The notes under the pieces: generated by a model | What the model saw: the letters and a program-made list of their open reading frames with translations, nothing else | Database searches by the model: none | What the model was told of the DNA's origin: nothing | DNA from: Kitasatospora sp. GAS204B | GTDB taxonomy: Bacteria; Actinomycetota; Actinomycetes; Streptomycetales; Streptomycetaceae | Direction: 5' to 3' | Length of the DNA stretch: 64,000 nt | Assembly: GCF_029892155.1 (NCBI RefSeq) | Contig: NZ_JARZAG010000011.1 | Coordinates: forward strand, 62,001 to 126,000 | Translations under genes and position numbers: made by a program | Part shown: in pieces, positions 55,248 to 63,183 of the stretch | Position numbering within the stretch: the stretch's first letter is position 1 | How the letters are laid out: the number at the start of each line of letters is the position of its first letter

Positions 55248-55269
55248 TGATCCGGGGTAGCGTGGTTCC

Positions 55270-56118
55270 ATGGAGACCCGGGAACTGCGGTACTTCGTCG
55301 CCGTCGCCGAGGAGTTGCACTTCGGGCGCGCCGCACAGCGGCTCGGGATCGCGCAGCCGCCCTTGTCGCGGGCCATCCAGCAGCTCGAACGCCGGCTCGG
55401 GGCAGCGCTGCTGGATCGGACCAGCCGCACTGTCACGCTGACCGAGGCCGGCTCGGTGCTGCTGGTCGAGGGCCGGGCAGCGCTCGACGCGGTCGACGCC
55501 GCTGAGCGCCGGACCCGCCGCGCAGCCCTGTCCCTGACCGGCCGTCCCGGCCTGGCCCTGGTCACGAAGGCCAGCGCGTCCAGCGAACTGCTGGCCAAAC
55601 TGCTCGACGCGTACGCCGCCGAACCCGACGCGGTCCCCATCGAGGTCATCCTGTGCGGCCCGGCCGAGCAGCAACGACTGCTGCGAGAGGGCCGGGCCGA
55701 CGTGGCGCTGCTGCACCGGCCGTTCGACTCGACGGCCGGGTTCCACACCGAGGAACTCAGCACGGAGGGCCAAGTCGTGGTCCTGCCGGCCGGGCATCCG
55801 CTCACCGCACGGGCCCATCTGCACATGGCCGACATCACCGGGCTGCCGGGCCTGCCCCTGCCACGCTGGCCCGCCCCCGACGGCACCTACCCGCCCGGCC
55901 CCGGCCCGCAGGTCCGCGACCACGCGCAGTTGTTGCAACTCGTCGCGCTCGGCCGTGCCTGCGCGGTCTCACCGGAGTCGTGCCGATCCCAACTGCACGG
56001 TGACCTCGCCGCGGTGCCCGTGCTGGACGCGCCGACCGTCACCACCGTGATCGCCTGGCCACCGCACAGCCGGTCCAGAGCCGTCGCCGACCTCGTCCGG
56101 ACTGCGACCCGTCTCTAG
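55270..56118 (+). CDS. LysR-family transcriptional regulator
   Basis: A 282-residue LysR protein. The HTH is in METRELRYFVAVAEELHFGR with AAQRLGIAQPPLSRAIQQLE. The effector-binding domain (from about residue 90) includes GPAEQQRLLREGRADVALL and LVALGRACAVSPESC. It diverges from the SDR gene and probably controls it through the T-N11-A box between them. The message appears leaderless, as no ribosome site precedes the ATG. The inducer is unknown. Confidence 0.88.
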   Translation: METRELRYFVAVAEELHFGRAAQRLGIAQPPLSRAIQQLERRLGAALLDRTSRTVTLTEAGSVLLVEGRAALDAVDAAERRTRRAALSLTGRPGLALVTKASASSELLAKLLDAYAAEPDAVPIEVILCGPAEQQRLLREGRADVALLHRPFDSTAGFHTEELSTEGQVVVLPAGHPLTARAHLHMADITGLPGLPLPRWPAPDGTYPPGPGPQVRDHAQLLQLVALGRACAVSPESCRSQLHGDLAAVPVLDAPTVTTVIAWPPHSRSRAVADLVRTATRL

Positions 56119-56191
56119 TCGTCGGGTTTCGGACGGGAGCGTCGAGCGCCAATCCCATGCCAGGCCGACCTCGGCCCGTAGCCTGTGCCAC

Positions 56192-56617
56192 GTGAACGTT
56201 CTCTTCGTCACGAGCGTGGCGGTTGTCACGGCTGACCCACCGCAGAGCCGCAAGCTGTTCATCGACACCCTCGGCCTCCCGCTGGAGGGCGAAGGCGATG
56301 GCTACTACTCCAGCGGAAGCATCCCCGGCAGCAAGCACTTCGGCGTGTGGCCGCTCTCGCAGGCGGCAGAGGCGTGCTTCGGCACACCGGAGTGGCCCGC
56401 CGATCGGTTGGCCCCCCAGGCCTCGATCGAGTTCGAGGTGGAGGACGCCGAAGCCGTCGCAGCGGCAGGCGGCGAGCTTCAGCGCGCGGGCTTCGAGCTG
56501 TTGCACGCGGCCCGCACAGAGCCGTGGGGTCAGACGGTGGCCAGACTCCTCACGGAGGATGGCTTGATCGTCGGTATCTCCTACGCTCCGTCGCTTCACG
56601 GCAAAGCCCCTGCCTGA
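56192..56617 (+). CDS. VOC-family (glyoxalase-like) protein
   Basis: A 141-residue vicinal-oxygen-chelate fold protein. The N-terminal strand MNVLFVTSVAVVTADPPQSR leads to LFIDTLGLPLEG, the common VOC motif (F-x-D-x-L-G-L). The second beta-alpha-beta-beta-beta unit starts at ASIEFEVEDAEAVAAAGG and ends with EPWGQTVARLLTEDG then LIVGISYAP. GTG at 56192 has TAGCCT 8-13 bases upstream, suggesting a leaderless message. VOC proteins act as dioxygenases, lyases or antibiotic-binding proteins; no specific role is evident. Confidence 0.83.
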   Translation: MNVLFVTSVAVVTADPPQSRKLFIDTLGLPLEGEGDGYYSSGSIPGSKHFGVWPLSQAAEACFGTPEWPADRLAPQASIEFEVEDAEAVAAAGGELQRAGFELLHAARTEPWGQTVARLLTEDGLIVGISYAPSLHGKAPA

Positions 56618-56814
56618 GCGCCCGAGCCGCGCGCGAGAGCAGCATGACGGACGCGCCCGCCGCCCAGATCCCCGCCACGAGTGGGCGGTGGAACAGGAGG
56701 CGTAGATCCCGGCTTCGGTAGGCAGGGTTCGCCGTCGACCGCACAGTCCTGCGGCGTGAGACCCTACGGTCGGGAGTCGCGGGGGTGTCGCGCGCTGGGA
56801 GTGATGGGGGCGAA

Positions 56815-57300
56815 ATGGGATCGAGCGGGCATGTGGGAGCGGGGCTGGCTCCGATGGAGACTGCTGGTCACCTCCTGGAGAAGATCCGGCAGGGCAACGC
56901 ATACGCGCGAAGCAGGAAGAAGCGTTTTCGCCTGGCCTCCTCGGCGTTGAAGGTGCTGACGCTCTCGCTGTCCGCCGCCTCAACGATCATCCTCGGCTTG
57001 CAGAGCCTGAACCTCTGGGCCGGCTTGGCCTTCGCCTTCGTGGCACTGGTCACCCTGCTGGGGGCCGTCGAATCGTTCTTCAACTGGAGATCGCGCTGGG
57101 TGTTGATGGAGGAGACACAGCACCGGTTCCGGCGTCTCGCTGATGACCTCGAGTACCTCATCGCGTCAACGCCCACTGCCAATCTCACCTACGACCGGCT
57201 CCAGCCGATCTTCGATGAATACCAGAGTGTATGGGCGCACCTGAGTGAGCGTTGGCTGCAGGAGCGCCGCACGCTGACCTCCCCCTCCGAGAGCCAATGA
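56815..57300 (+). CDS. SLATT-domain two-helix membrane protein
   Basis: A 161-residue protein of the SLATT (SMODS and SLOG-associating 2TM effector) superfamily. Residues 16-40 are a basic amphipathic entry (LLEKIRQGNAYARSRKKRFR). Two transmembrane helices lie at about 42-62 and 66-86, followed by NWRSRWVLMEETQHRFRRLA and a helical tail. In bacterial conflict systems SLATT proteins are proposed to be pore-forming effectors activated by nucleotide signals from SMODS or SLOG partners. No such partner lies nearby. Start codon uncertain: ATG 56815, ATG 56854 or GTG 56785. It borders a decayed S1-domain fragment. Confidence 0.72.
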   Translation: MGSSGHVGAGLAPMETAGHLLEKIRQGNAYARSRKKRFRLASSALKVLTLSLSAASTIILGLQSLNLWAGLAFAFVALVTLLGAVESFFNWRSRWVLMEETQHRFRRLADDLEYLIASTPTANLTYDRLQPIFDEYQSVWAHLSERWLQERRTLTSPSESQ

Positions 57301-57359
57301 GCCATCGGCTCCCTGGTACCAGCGGATGCAGGTGGCGATGGCCACCGTGGATCGAGCTG

Positions 57360-57540
57360 TGACTGGGTCTCGATCGGCTCGTCAGTCAGCTCTGAGAGGT
57401 GCAGGAACCCCACAACGTCGGGAGCAAGCTGCACGAACACGCCAAAAGGAACGACCTTGGTGATCGGCCCGGTGAGGACCCGGCCGACCTGATCCGCAAA
57501 CCGAATGAGTGGATCTTCCTGCAGAGCCTTCAACGAGAGC
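57360..57540 (-). pseudogene. Remnant of an S1 RNA-binding-domain protein
   Basis: On the minus strand about 60 codons read LKALQEDPLIRFADQVGRVL and TGPITKVVPFGVFVQLAPDV then VGFLHLSELTDEPIE. This is the first half of an S1 OB-fold (compare G-x-V-T-x-V-x-x-F-G-x-F-V ... G-L-V-H-x-S-E-L). The rest of the domain and protein are missing after IETQSQ. A start codon near 57578 would precede a nonsense leader. I read it as a truncated gene. Confidence 0.72.
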
Positions 57541-57561
57541 GGGCCGAGGGTCCTGGCGGCG

Positions 57562-57591
57562 AAAAAACAAGCACGCACGATTGCTTTTTTT
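57562..57591. terminator. A-tract/T-tract hairpin terminator
   Basis: AAAAAACAAGC and GCTTTTTTT flank a 10-base loop. The run of T on the plus strand, and of A-complement T on the minus strand, makes it a credible bidirectional intrinsic terminator, unusual in this G/C-rich sequence. It precedes the Atu-like operon. Confidence 0.6.
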
Positions 57592-57648
57592 CGGCCGCTG
57601 ACCCATCCTCAGTACCGACCCCGCCAGCGCGATCGAAGAGGTCCCCGC

Positions 57649-59415
57649 ATGCCGCGCCCCGGATCGGTACCCGACGCCACGTCCGCGCCCGCCCCTGCCG
57701 TCGTCCCTGCACCCGTCGCCGCTCCGTTGCGGATCGGCAACGCCTCCGGCTTCTACGGCGACCGCTTCGCCGCCGTGCGCGAGATGCTCACGGGTGGGCC
57801 GCTGGACGTGCTCACCGGCGACTACCTGGCCGAGTTGACCATGCTGATCCTGGCCCGTGACCGGCTGAAGGACCCCAAGCTCGGCTACGCCAAGGTGTTC
57901 CTGCGCCAGTTGGAGGAGTGCCTGGGGCTGGCGGTCGATCGCGGGGTCCGGATCGTGGTCAACGCCGGTGGCCTCAACCCGGGTCAACTCGCCGTTCGAA
58001 CAGCCGAGTTGGCCGACCGCCTGGGCATCCCGCTGCGAGTGGCCCAGGTGACCGGGGACGACCTGCTGGAGCGGGCCGGCGAGTTCACCCGACCCACCGG
58101 ACTGCTCGCGGCCAACGCCTACCTCGGCGCCTGGGGCATCGCGGAGTGCCTGCGGGACGGGGCCGACCTGGTGGTCACCGGGCGGGTCACCGACGCCGCG
58201 CTGGTGGCCGGCCCGGCGGCGGCCCACTTCGACTGGGGGCCCGAGGATCTGGACGCGCTCGCGGGTGCCGTCGTCGCGGGCCACGTGCTGGAGTGCGGCG
58301 CGCAGGCCACCGGCGGCAACTACGCGTTCTTCACCGAGCACGACGTCACCCGCCCCGGCTTCCCGCTCGCCGAACTGCACGCCGACGGCAGCAGCGTGAT
58401 CACCAAGCACCCGGGCACCGGCGGCGCCGTCACGCTCGGCACGGTCACCGCCCAACTCCTCTACGAGACCGGCGGACCGCGCTACCTCGGCCCGGACGTC
58501 ACCGCCCGGCTGGACAGCGTGCGGCTCGACCAGGTCGGACCGGACCGGGTGCGGATCAGCGGGGTGCGCGGCGAGGCGCCGCCGCCCACCCTCAAGGTCG
58601 GCCTGAACCGGATCGGCGGCTGGCGCAACGAGGTGGTCTTCGTGCTCACCGGGCTGGACATCGAGGCCAAGGCCGCGCTGGTCCGCACCCAGCTGGAGCA
58701 GGCGCTCACGCCCGAGCAGCGCCCCGCCGAACTGCGCTGGACGCTGGCCCGTACCGACCAGTCCGACGCGCCCACCGAGCAGCAGGCCAGCGCGCTGCTC
58801 CAGCTCACCGTGCGGGACCCGGAGCAGGCCAAGGTGGGCCGTGCGATCTCCGCCGCGGCGGTCGAGCTCGGGCTGGCCGGCTACCCGGGCTTCCACCTCA
58901 CCGCGCCGCCCGGACCCGGAGCGCCGTACGGCGTCTTCGAATCCGTGCTCCTGGACGCCAAGTCGGTCGAGCACCAGGTGGTGCTGCCCGACGGCACCCG
59001 GCGCGTGATCCCGCCGGCCGCCGTCACCGCAACGCCCGTGGCGGCGGTGGAGGCGGAGCTCCCGGCCCCGCTCCCGGCCGGCCCCACCCGCCGCGTCCCG
59101 CTCGGCCTGCTGGCCGGCGCGCGCAGCGGCGACAAGGGCGGCGACGCCAACCTCGGCGTCTGGGTCCGCACCGACGAGGCCTGGCGCTGGCTCGCCCACG
59201 CCCTGACGGTCGATCGACTCCGCGAACTGCTGCCGGAGACGGCCGACCTGCCGGTCACCCGCCACCTGCTGCCCAATCTGCGGGCCGTCAACTTCGTCAT
59301 CGAAGGCCTGCTCGGCGAAGGCGTCGGCGCCCAGGTGCGGTTCGACCCGCAGGCCAAGGCCCTGGGGGAGTGGCTGCGCTCCCGTACCCTCGACATCCCG
59401 GAGGTCCTGCTGTGA
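57649..59415 (+). CDS. AtuA-like DUF1446 protein
   Basis: A 588-residue protein of the DUF1446/AtuA family, linked in Pseudomonas to acyclic terpene utilisation and found beside acyl-CoA carboxylases. Conserved stretches include LRIGNASGFYGDRFAAVREM, YLAELTMLILARDRL, VVNAGGLNP, LVVTGRVTDAALV, ECGAQATGGN and, near the C-terminus, RSGDKGGDANLGVWVRTDEA. The C-terminal 110 residues form the second AtuA domain. The biochemical activity is unresolved. The ATG follows GAAGAGG. Its stop overlaps the carboxyltransferase start (GTGA), so it heads a coupled operon. Confidence 0.85.
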   Translation: MPRPGSVPDATSAPAPAVVPAPVAAPLRIGNASGFYGDRFAAVREMLTGGPLDVLTGDYLAELTMLILARDRLKDPKLGYAKVFLRQLEECLGLAVDRGVRIVVNAGGLNPGQLAVRTAELADRLGIPLRVAQVTGDDLLERAGEFTRPTGLLAANAYLGAWGIAECLRDGADLVVTGRVTDAALVAGPAAAHFDWGPEDLDALAGAVVAGHVLECGAQATGGNYAFFTEHDVTRPGFPLAELHADGSSVITKHPGTGGAVTLGTVTAQLLYETGGPRYLGPDVTARLDSVRLDQVGPDRVRISGVRGEAPPPTLKVGLNRIGGWRNEVVFVLTGLDIEAKAALVRTQLEQALTPEQRPAELRWTLARTDQSDAPTEQQASALLQLTVRDPEQAKVGRAISAAAVELGLAGYPGFHLTAPPGPGAPYGVFESVLLDAKSVEHQVVLPDGTRRVIPPAAVTATPVAAVEAELPAPLPAGPTRRVPLGLLAGARSGDKGGDANLGVWVRTDEAWRWLAHALTVDRLRELLPETADLPVTRHLLPNLRAVNFVIEGLLGEGVGAQVRFDPQAKALGEWLRSRTLDIPEVLL

Positions 59416-61010
59416 CCGTCCTGCCCACCCGGGTGGACCCGGGCTCGGCGGAGCACCGCGCCCATCGCGAGGCGATGCTCGGCAAACTCGACGAACTCGC
59501 CGCCGAGCACGCCAAGGCGCTGGCCGGCGGCGGCCCGAAGTACCTGGAGCGGCACCGCGCCCGCGGCAAGCTGCCGGCTCGCGAGCGGATCGAGCTGCTG
59601 ATCGACCAGGACTCGCCGTTCCTGGAGCTCTCCCCGCTGGCCGCCTGGGGCAGCGAGTACCCGGTCGGCGCCGGCATGGTCACCGGCATCGGGACCATCG
59701 AGGGCACCGAGTGCGTGATCACCGCCAACGACCCGACCGTGCGCGGCGGGGCCAGCAATCCGTGGACGCTGCGCAAGGCGCTGCGGGCCAACGAGATCGC
59801 GCTGCGCAACCGGCTGCCGCTGGTCAGCCTGGTCGAGTCGGGCGGCGCCGACCTGCCCAGCCAGAAGGAGATCTTCATCCCGGGCGGCGCGCTCTTCCGC
59901 GACCTCACCCGGCTCTCCGCCGCCGGCATCCCGACCGTCGCCGTGGTCTTCGGCAACTCCACCGCCGGCGGCGCCTACGTCCCGGGCATGTCCGACCACA
60001 CGGTGCTGGTCAAGGAGCGCGCCAAGGTGTTCCTCGGCGGCCCGCCGCTGGTCAAGATGGCCACCGGTGAGGAGGCTGACGACGAGTCGCTCGGCGGCGC
60101 CGAGATGCACGCCCGGACCTCCGGGCTGGCCGACCACTTCGCCGCCGACGAGCCGGACGCGCTGCGGATCGCCCGCCGGATCGTGTACCGCCTGCACTGG
60201 CGCAAGGCCGGCCCGGACCTCGACCCCGCCGCCCCGGCACCGAAGTACGACGAGGAGGAACTGCTCGGCATCGTGCCGAGCGACCTCAAGGTCCCCTTCG
60301 ACCCGCGCGAGGTGATCGCCCGGATCGTCGACGGCTCCGACTTCGACGAGTTCAAGCCGCGCTACGGCACCAGCCTGACCACCGGCTGGGCCACCCTGCA
60401 CGGCTACCCGGTCGGGATCCTGGCCAACGCGCAGGGCGTGCTGTTCAGCGCCGAGTCGCAGAAGGCCGCCCAGTTCATCCAGTTGGCCAACCAGCGGGAC
60501 ATCCCGCTGCTCTTCCTGCACAACACCACCGGCTACATGGTGGGCAAGGAGTACGAGCAGGGCGGCATCATCAAGCACGGCGCGATGATGATCAACGCGG
60601 TGTCCAACAGCACCGTCCCGCACCTGTCGGTGCTGATGGGCGCCTCCTACGGGGCGGGCCACTACGGCATGTGCGGGCGGGCCTTCGAGCCGCGCTTCCT
60701 GTTCGCCTGGCCGAGCGCCAAGTCCGCCGTCATGGGCCCGGCCCAACTCGCCGGTGTGCTCTCGATCGTGGCGCGTCAGTCGGCCGCCGCCAAGGGACAG
60801 CCCTACGACGAGGAGGCGGACGCCGCGATCCGCGCCATGGTCGAGCAGCAGATCGAGGCGGAGTCGCTGCCGGCCTTCCTCTCCGGACGGCTCTACGACG
60901 ACGGCGTGATCGACCCGCGCGACACCCGTACCGTGCTCGGCCTCTGCCTCTCCGCGATCCACAGCGCCCCGGTCCAAGGTGCCCGTGGCTACGGCGTCTT
61001 CCGGATGTGA
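59412..61010 (+). CDS. Acyl-CoA carboxylase carboxyltransferase subunit (AtuC/LiuB-like)
   Basis: A 532-residue beta subunit of a biotin-dependent acyl-CoA carboxylase, such as methylcrotonyl- or geranyl-CoA carboxylase. Motifs typical of the MCC-beta branch: ARGKLPARERIELLID, NDPTVRGGA, VESGGADLP, GNSTAGGAYVPGMSD, FLGGPPLVKMATGEE, NTTGYMVGKEYEQGG and GAGHYGMCGRAF. GTG at 59412 overlaps the upstream stop by 4 bases. The biotin carboxylase subunit follows after 171 bases that include a 158-bp inverted-repeat element. Substrate choice among branched acyl-CoAs cannot be settled from sequence. Confidence 0.9.
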   Translation: MTVLPTRVDPGSAEHRAHREAMLGKLDELAAEHAKALAGGGPKYLERHRARGKLPARERIELLIDQDSPFLELSPLAAWGSEYPVGAGMVTGIGTIEGTECVITANDPTVRGGASNPWTLRKALRANEIALRNRLPLVSLVESGGADLPSQKEIFIPGGALFRDLTRLSAAGIPTVAVVFGNSTAGGAYVPGMSDHTVLVKERAKVFLGGPPLVKMATGEEADDESLGGAEMHARTSGLADHFAADEPDALRIARRIVYRLHWRKAGPDLDPAAPAPKYDEEELLGIVPSDLKVPFDPREVIARIVDGSDFDEFKPRYGTSLTTGWATLHGYPVGILANAQGVLFSAESQKAAQFIQLANQRDIPLLFLHNTTGYMVGKEYEQGGIIKHGAMMINAVSNSTVPHLSVLMGASYGAGHYGMCGRAFEPRFLFAWPSAKSAVMGPAQLAGVLSIVARQSAAAKGQPYDEEADAAIRAMVEQQIEAESLPAFLSGRLYDDGVIDPRDTRTVLGLCLSAIHSAPVQGARGYGVFRM

Positions 61011-61019
61011 GGGTCTTGA

Positions 61020-61177
61020 GACCGTCCGGCACATGGTGGGCGGCGTCGCGACGCCCGTGCTGTCGCCTGGACGGCTTCTCCTCAGTCGCCAATGCTCCGC
61101 ATGGACTCCTTCGTCGGCACCGCCCAGACGCGGCCCGGACGCCGCTCCTTCACCCACCCACCATGTGCCGGACGGTC
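61020..61177. repeat. 158-bp element bounded by 21-bp perfect inverted repeats
   Basis: Left arm 61020-61040 (GACCGTCCGGCACATGGTGG plus G) is exactly complementary to the right arm 61157-61177. The 116 bases between hold a 14-bp palindrome, GGCGTCGCGACGCC (61042-61055), and no gene. No target-site duplication is obvious. It sits between carboxyltransferase and biotin carboxylase genes, ending 4 bases before the latter start, and may be a MITE-like insertion or a structured leader. Confidence 0.75.
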
Positions 61178-61181
61178 CTAC

Positions 61182-63167
61182 ATGATCAATTCCCTGCTGG
61201 TCGCCAACCGTGGCGAGATCACCCGGCGGATCTTCCGCAGCTGCCGTGAACTCGGCATCGCCACCGTGGCGGTGTACGCCGACCCGGACGCCGAGGCGCC
61301 GCACGTGCGCGAGGCCGACGCGGCCGTGCGGCTGCCCGGCGCGGCCCCCGCGGACACCTACCTGCGGGCCGACCTGCTGGTCCGGGCCGCCCTCGCGGCC
61401 GGCGCGGACGCCGTGCACCCTGGCTACGGCTTCCTCTCCGAGGACCCGGCCTTCGCGCGCGCCGTGCTGGCGGCCGGCCTCACCTGGGTCGGCCCGCCGC
61501 CCGAGGCGATGGCCGCGATGGGGTCCAAGAGTGCCGCCAAGCGCCTGATGGCCGCGGCCGGCGTCCCGGTGCTGGCCCCGGTCGACCCGGCCGCCGCCAC
61601 CGAGGCCGAGCTGCCGCTGCTGGTCAAGGCCGCGGCCGGCGGCGGCGGGCGCGGGATGCGGGTGATCCGCGAACTCGGCTCGGTCGAAGCCGAGTTGGCG
61701 GCCGCGTCGGCTGAGGCCGCGGCCGCCTTCGGGGACGGCGAGGTGTTCCTGGAACCGTACCTGCCGAGCGGCCGGCACATCGAGGTGCAGCTGCTCGCGG
61801 ACCCGCACGGTACCGTCTGGGCGCTCGGCGAGCGCGACTGCTCGGTGCAGCGCCGGCACCAGAAGGTGGTCGAGGAGACCCCGGCCCCCGGCCTGGACCC
61901 CCAACTGAGGGCACGGCTGGCCGAGGCGGCCACAGCCGCGGCCCGGGCGATCGGCTACACCGGCGCCGGCACCGTCGAGTTCCTGCTGGCACCCGACGGA
62001 CGGTTCTTCTTCCTGGAGATGAACACCCGCTTGCAGGTCGAGCACCCGGTCACCGAATGCGTCACCGGTCTCGACCTGGTGGCGCTACAACTGGCCGTCG
62101 CCGAAGGCGAGGCGCTGCCCGCCGAACCACCGGCGCCCAGCGGTCACGCGATCGAAGCCCGGCTCTACGCCGAGGATCCGGCGACCGACTGGCAGCCGCA
62201 GAGCGGCACCTTGCACCGGATCGAGTTCCCGCCCGCACACGACGGCCTGCGGATCGACTCCGGCGTCGAGAGCGGCAGCACGGTCGGGGTGCACTACGAC
62301 GCCATGCTCGCCAAGGTGATCGCCTGGGCGCCGACCCGGGCCGCCGCCGCGCGCCGACTGGCCGACGCCCTGGCGCGGACCCGGATCCACGGTCTTACCA
62401 CCAACCGCGACCTGCTGGTCCGGGTGCTGCGTCACCCGGCGTTCTTGGCCGGCGAGTTGAGCACCGCCTTCCTCGCCGAGCACGCCGCCGACCTGCTGCC
62501 CGCCACCCGTGACAAGCGCGAACTGCCGCTCGCCGCCCTGGCCGCCGCGCTCGCCGACGCCGCCACCCGCACCAGCCCGCTGCCCTCCGGCTGGCGCAAC
62601 CTCTCCTCCCAGCCCCAGGTCAAGCGCTACCGGGCCGCTGACGGTGAGGAACTGACGGTCCGCTACCAACACACGAGGAACGGCCTGCGGGCCGAGGACC
62701 ACCCGGGCGTGCGTCTGCTCGCTGCCAACGCTCAGCAGGTCACCCTGGAACTGGACGGCCTGCGCCGTACCTTCCAGGTCGCTTTCTACGGCAGCACGGT
62801 CGAAGTCGACGCACCGTCAGGATCCGTTGGCCTCACCGCACTTCCCCGTTTCCTCGAGCCGGTCGAGCAGCGCGCCCCCGGGGCCCTGCTCGCCCCGATG
62901 CCCGGCACCGTGATCCGCCTCGCCGTCGCCGTCGGCGACCGGGTGACGGCGGGCCAGCCGCTGCTCTGGCTGGAGGCGATGAAGATGGAGCACCAGGTCA
63001 CCGCCCCGGTCGACGGCACGGTGACCGAACTGCGCACCGGTGCCGGGCAGCAGGTGGACCTGGGCGCCCTGCTCGCCGTCCTCGAACCGGACGTCCTCGA
63101 ACCCGAGCGTCCCACGCACCCCGAACGCGAGCCCGCACCTGCACCCGCACCCGAAGCCGCCAGCTGA
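61182..63167 (+). CDS. Acyl-CoA carboxylase biotin carboxylase/BCCP subunit (AtuF/LiuD-like)
   Basis: A 661-residue alpha subunit with biotin carboxylase (1-445), a middle BT-like region and a C-terminal biotinyl domain. Motifs: SLLVANRGEITRRIFRSC, HPGYGFLSEDP, the ATP-grasp glycine loop KAAAGGGGRGMR, LLERDCSVQRRHQK (here ALGERDCSVQRRHQKVVEE), and EMNTRLQVEHPVTE. Biotin attaches at Lys601 in EAMKMEHQV. After the biotinyl domain comes a short Pro/Glu-rich tail. The ATG at 61182 begins MINSLLVANRG; the inverted-repeat element leaves it without a clear ribosome site. It is 17 bases before an acyl-CoA dehydrogenase gene. Its biotin would be supplied by the bio genes of this window. Confidence 0.92.
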   Translation: MINSLLVANRGEITRRIFRSCRELGIATVAVYADPDAEAPHVREADAAVRLPGAAPADTYLRADLLVRAALAAGADAVHPGYGFLSEDPAFARAVLAAGLTWVGPPPEAMAAMGSKSAAKRLMAAAGVPVLAPVDPAAATEAELPLLVKAAAGGGGRGMRVIRELGSVEAELAAASAEAAAAFGDGEVFLEPYLPSGRHIEVQLLADPHGTVWALGERDCSVQRRHQKVVEETPAPGLDPQLRARLAEAATAAARAIGYTGAGTVEFLLAPDGRFFFLEMNTRLQVEHPVTECVTGLDLVALQLAVAEGEALPAEPPAPSGHAIEARLYAEDPATDWQPQSGTLHRIEFPPAHDGLRIDSGVESGSTVGVHYDAMLAKVIAWAPTRAAAARRLADALARTRIHGLTTNRDLLVRVLRHPAFLAGELSTAFLAEHAADLLPATRDKRELPLAALAAALADAATRTSPLPSGWRNLSSQPQVKRYRAADGEELTVRYQHTRNGLRAEDHPGVRLLAANAQQVTLELDGLRRTFQVAFYGSTVEVDAPSGSVGLTALPRFLEPVEQRAPGALLAPMPGTVIRLAVAVGDRVTAGQPLLWLEAMKMEHQVTAPVDGTVTELRTGAGQQVDLGALLAVLEPDVLEPERPTHPEREPAPAPAPEAAS

Positions 63168-63183
63168 CCGGAGGACCTCCCGC

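Larger units (their letters stand above)
57301..57648. other. Region between the SLATT and AtuA-like genes
   Basis: 348 bases with a lower G/C content than the rest of the window. It contains an antisense S1-domain remnant and an A-tract/T-tract hairpin. No intact gene is supported. Confidence 0.5.

Noticed and set aside
58881..62045. A 1054-codon minus-strand frame opposite the Atu-like operon
   Set aside because: The sense strand encodes carboxylase motifs with correct codon bias; the antisense frame has none.
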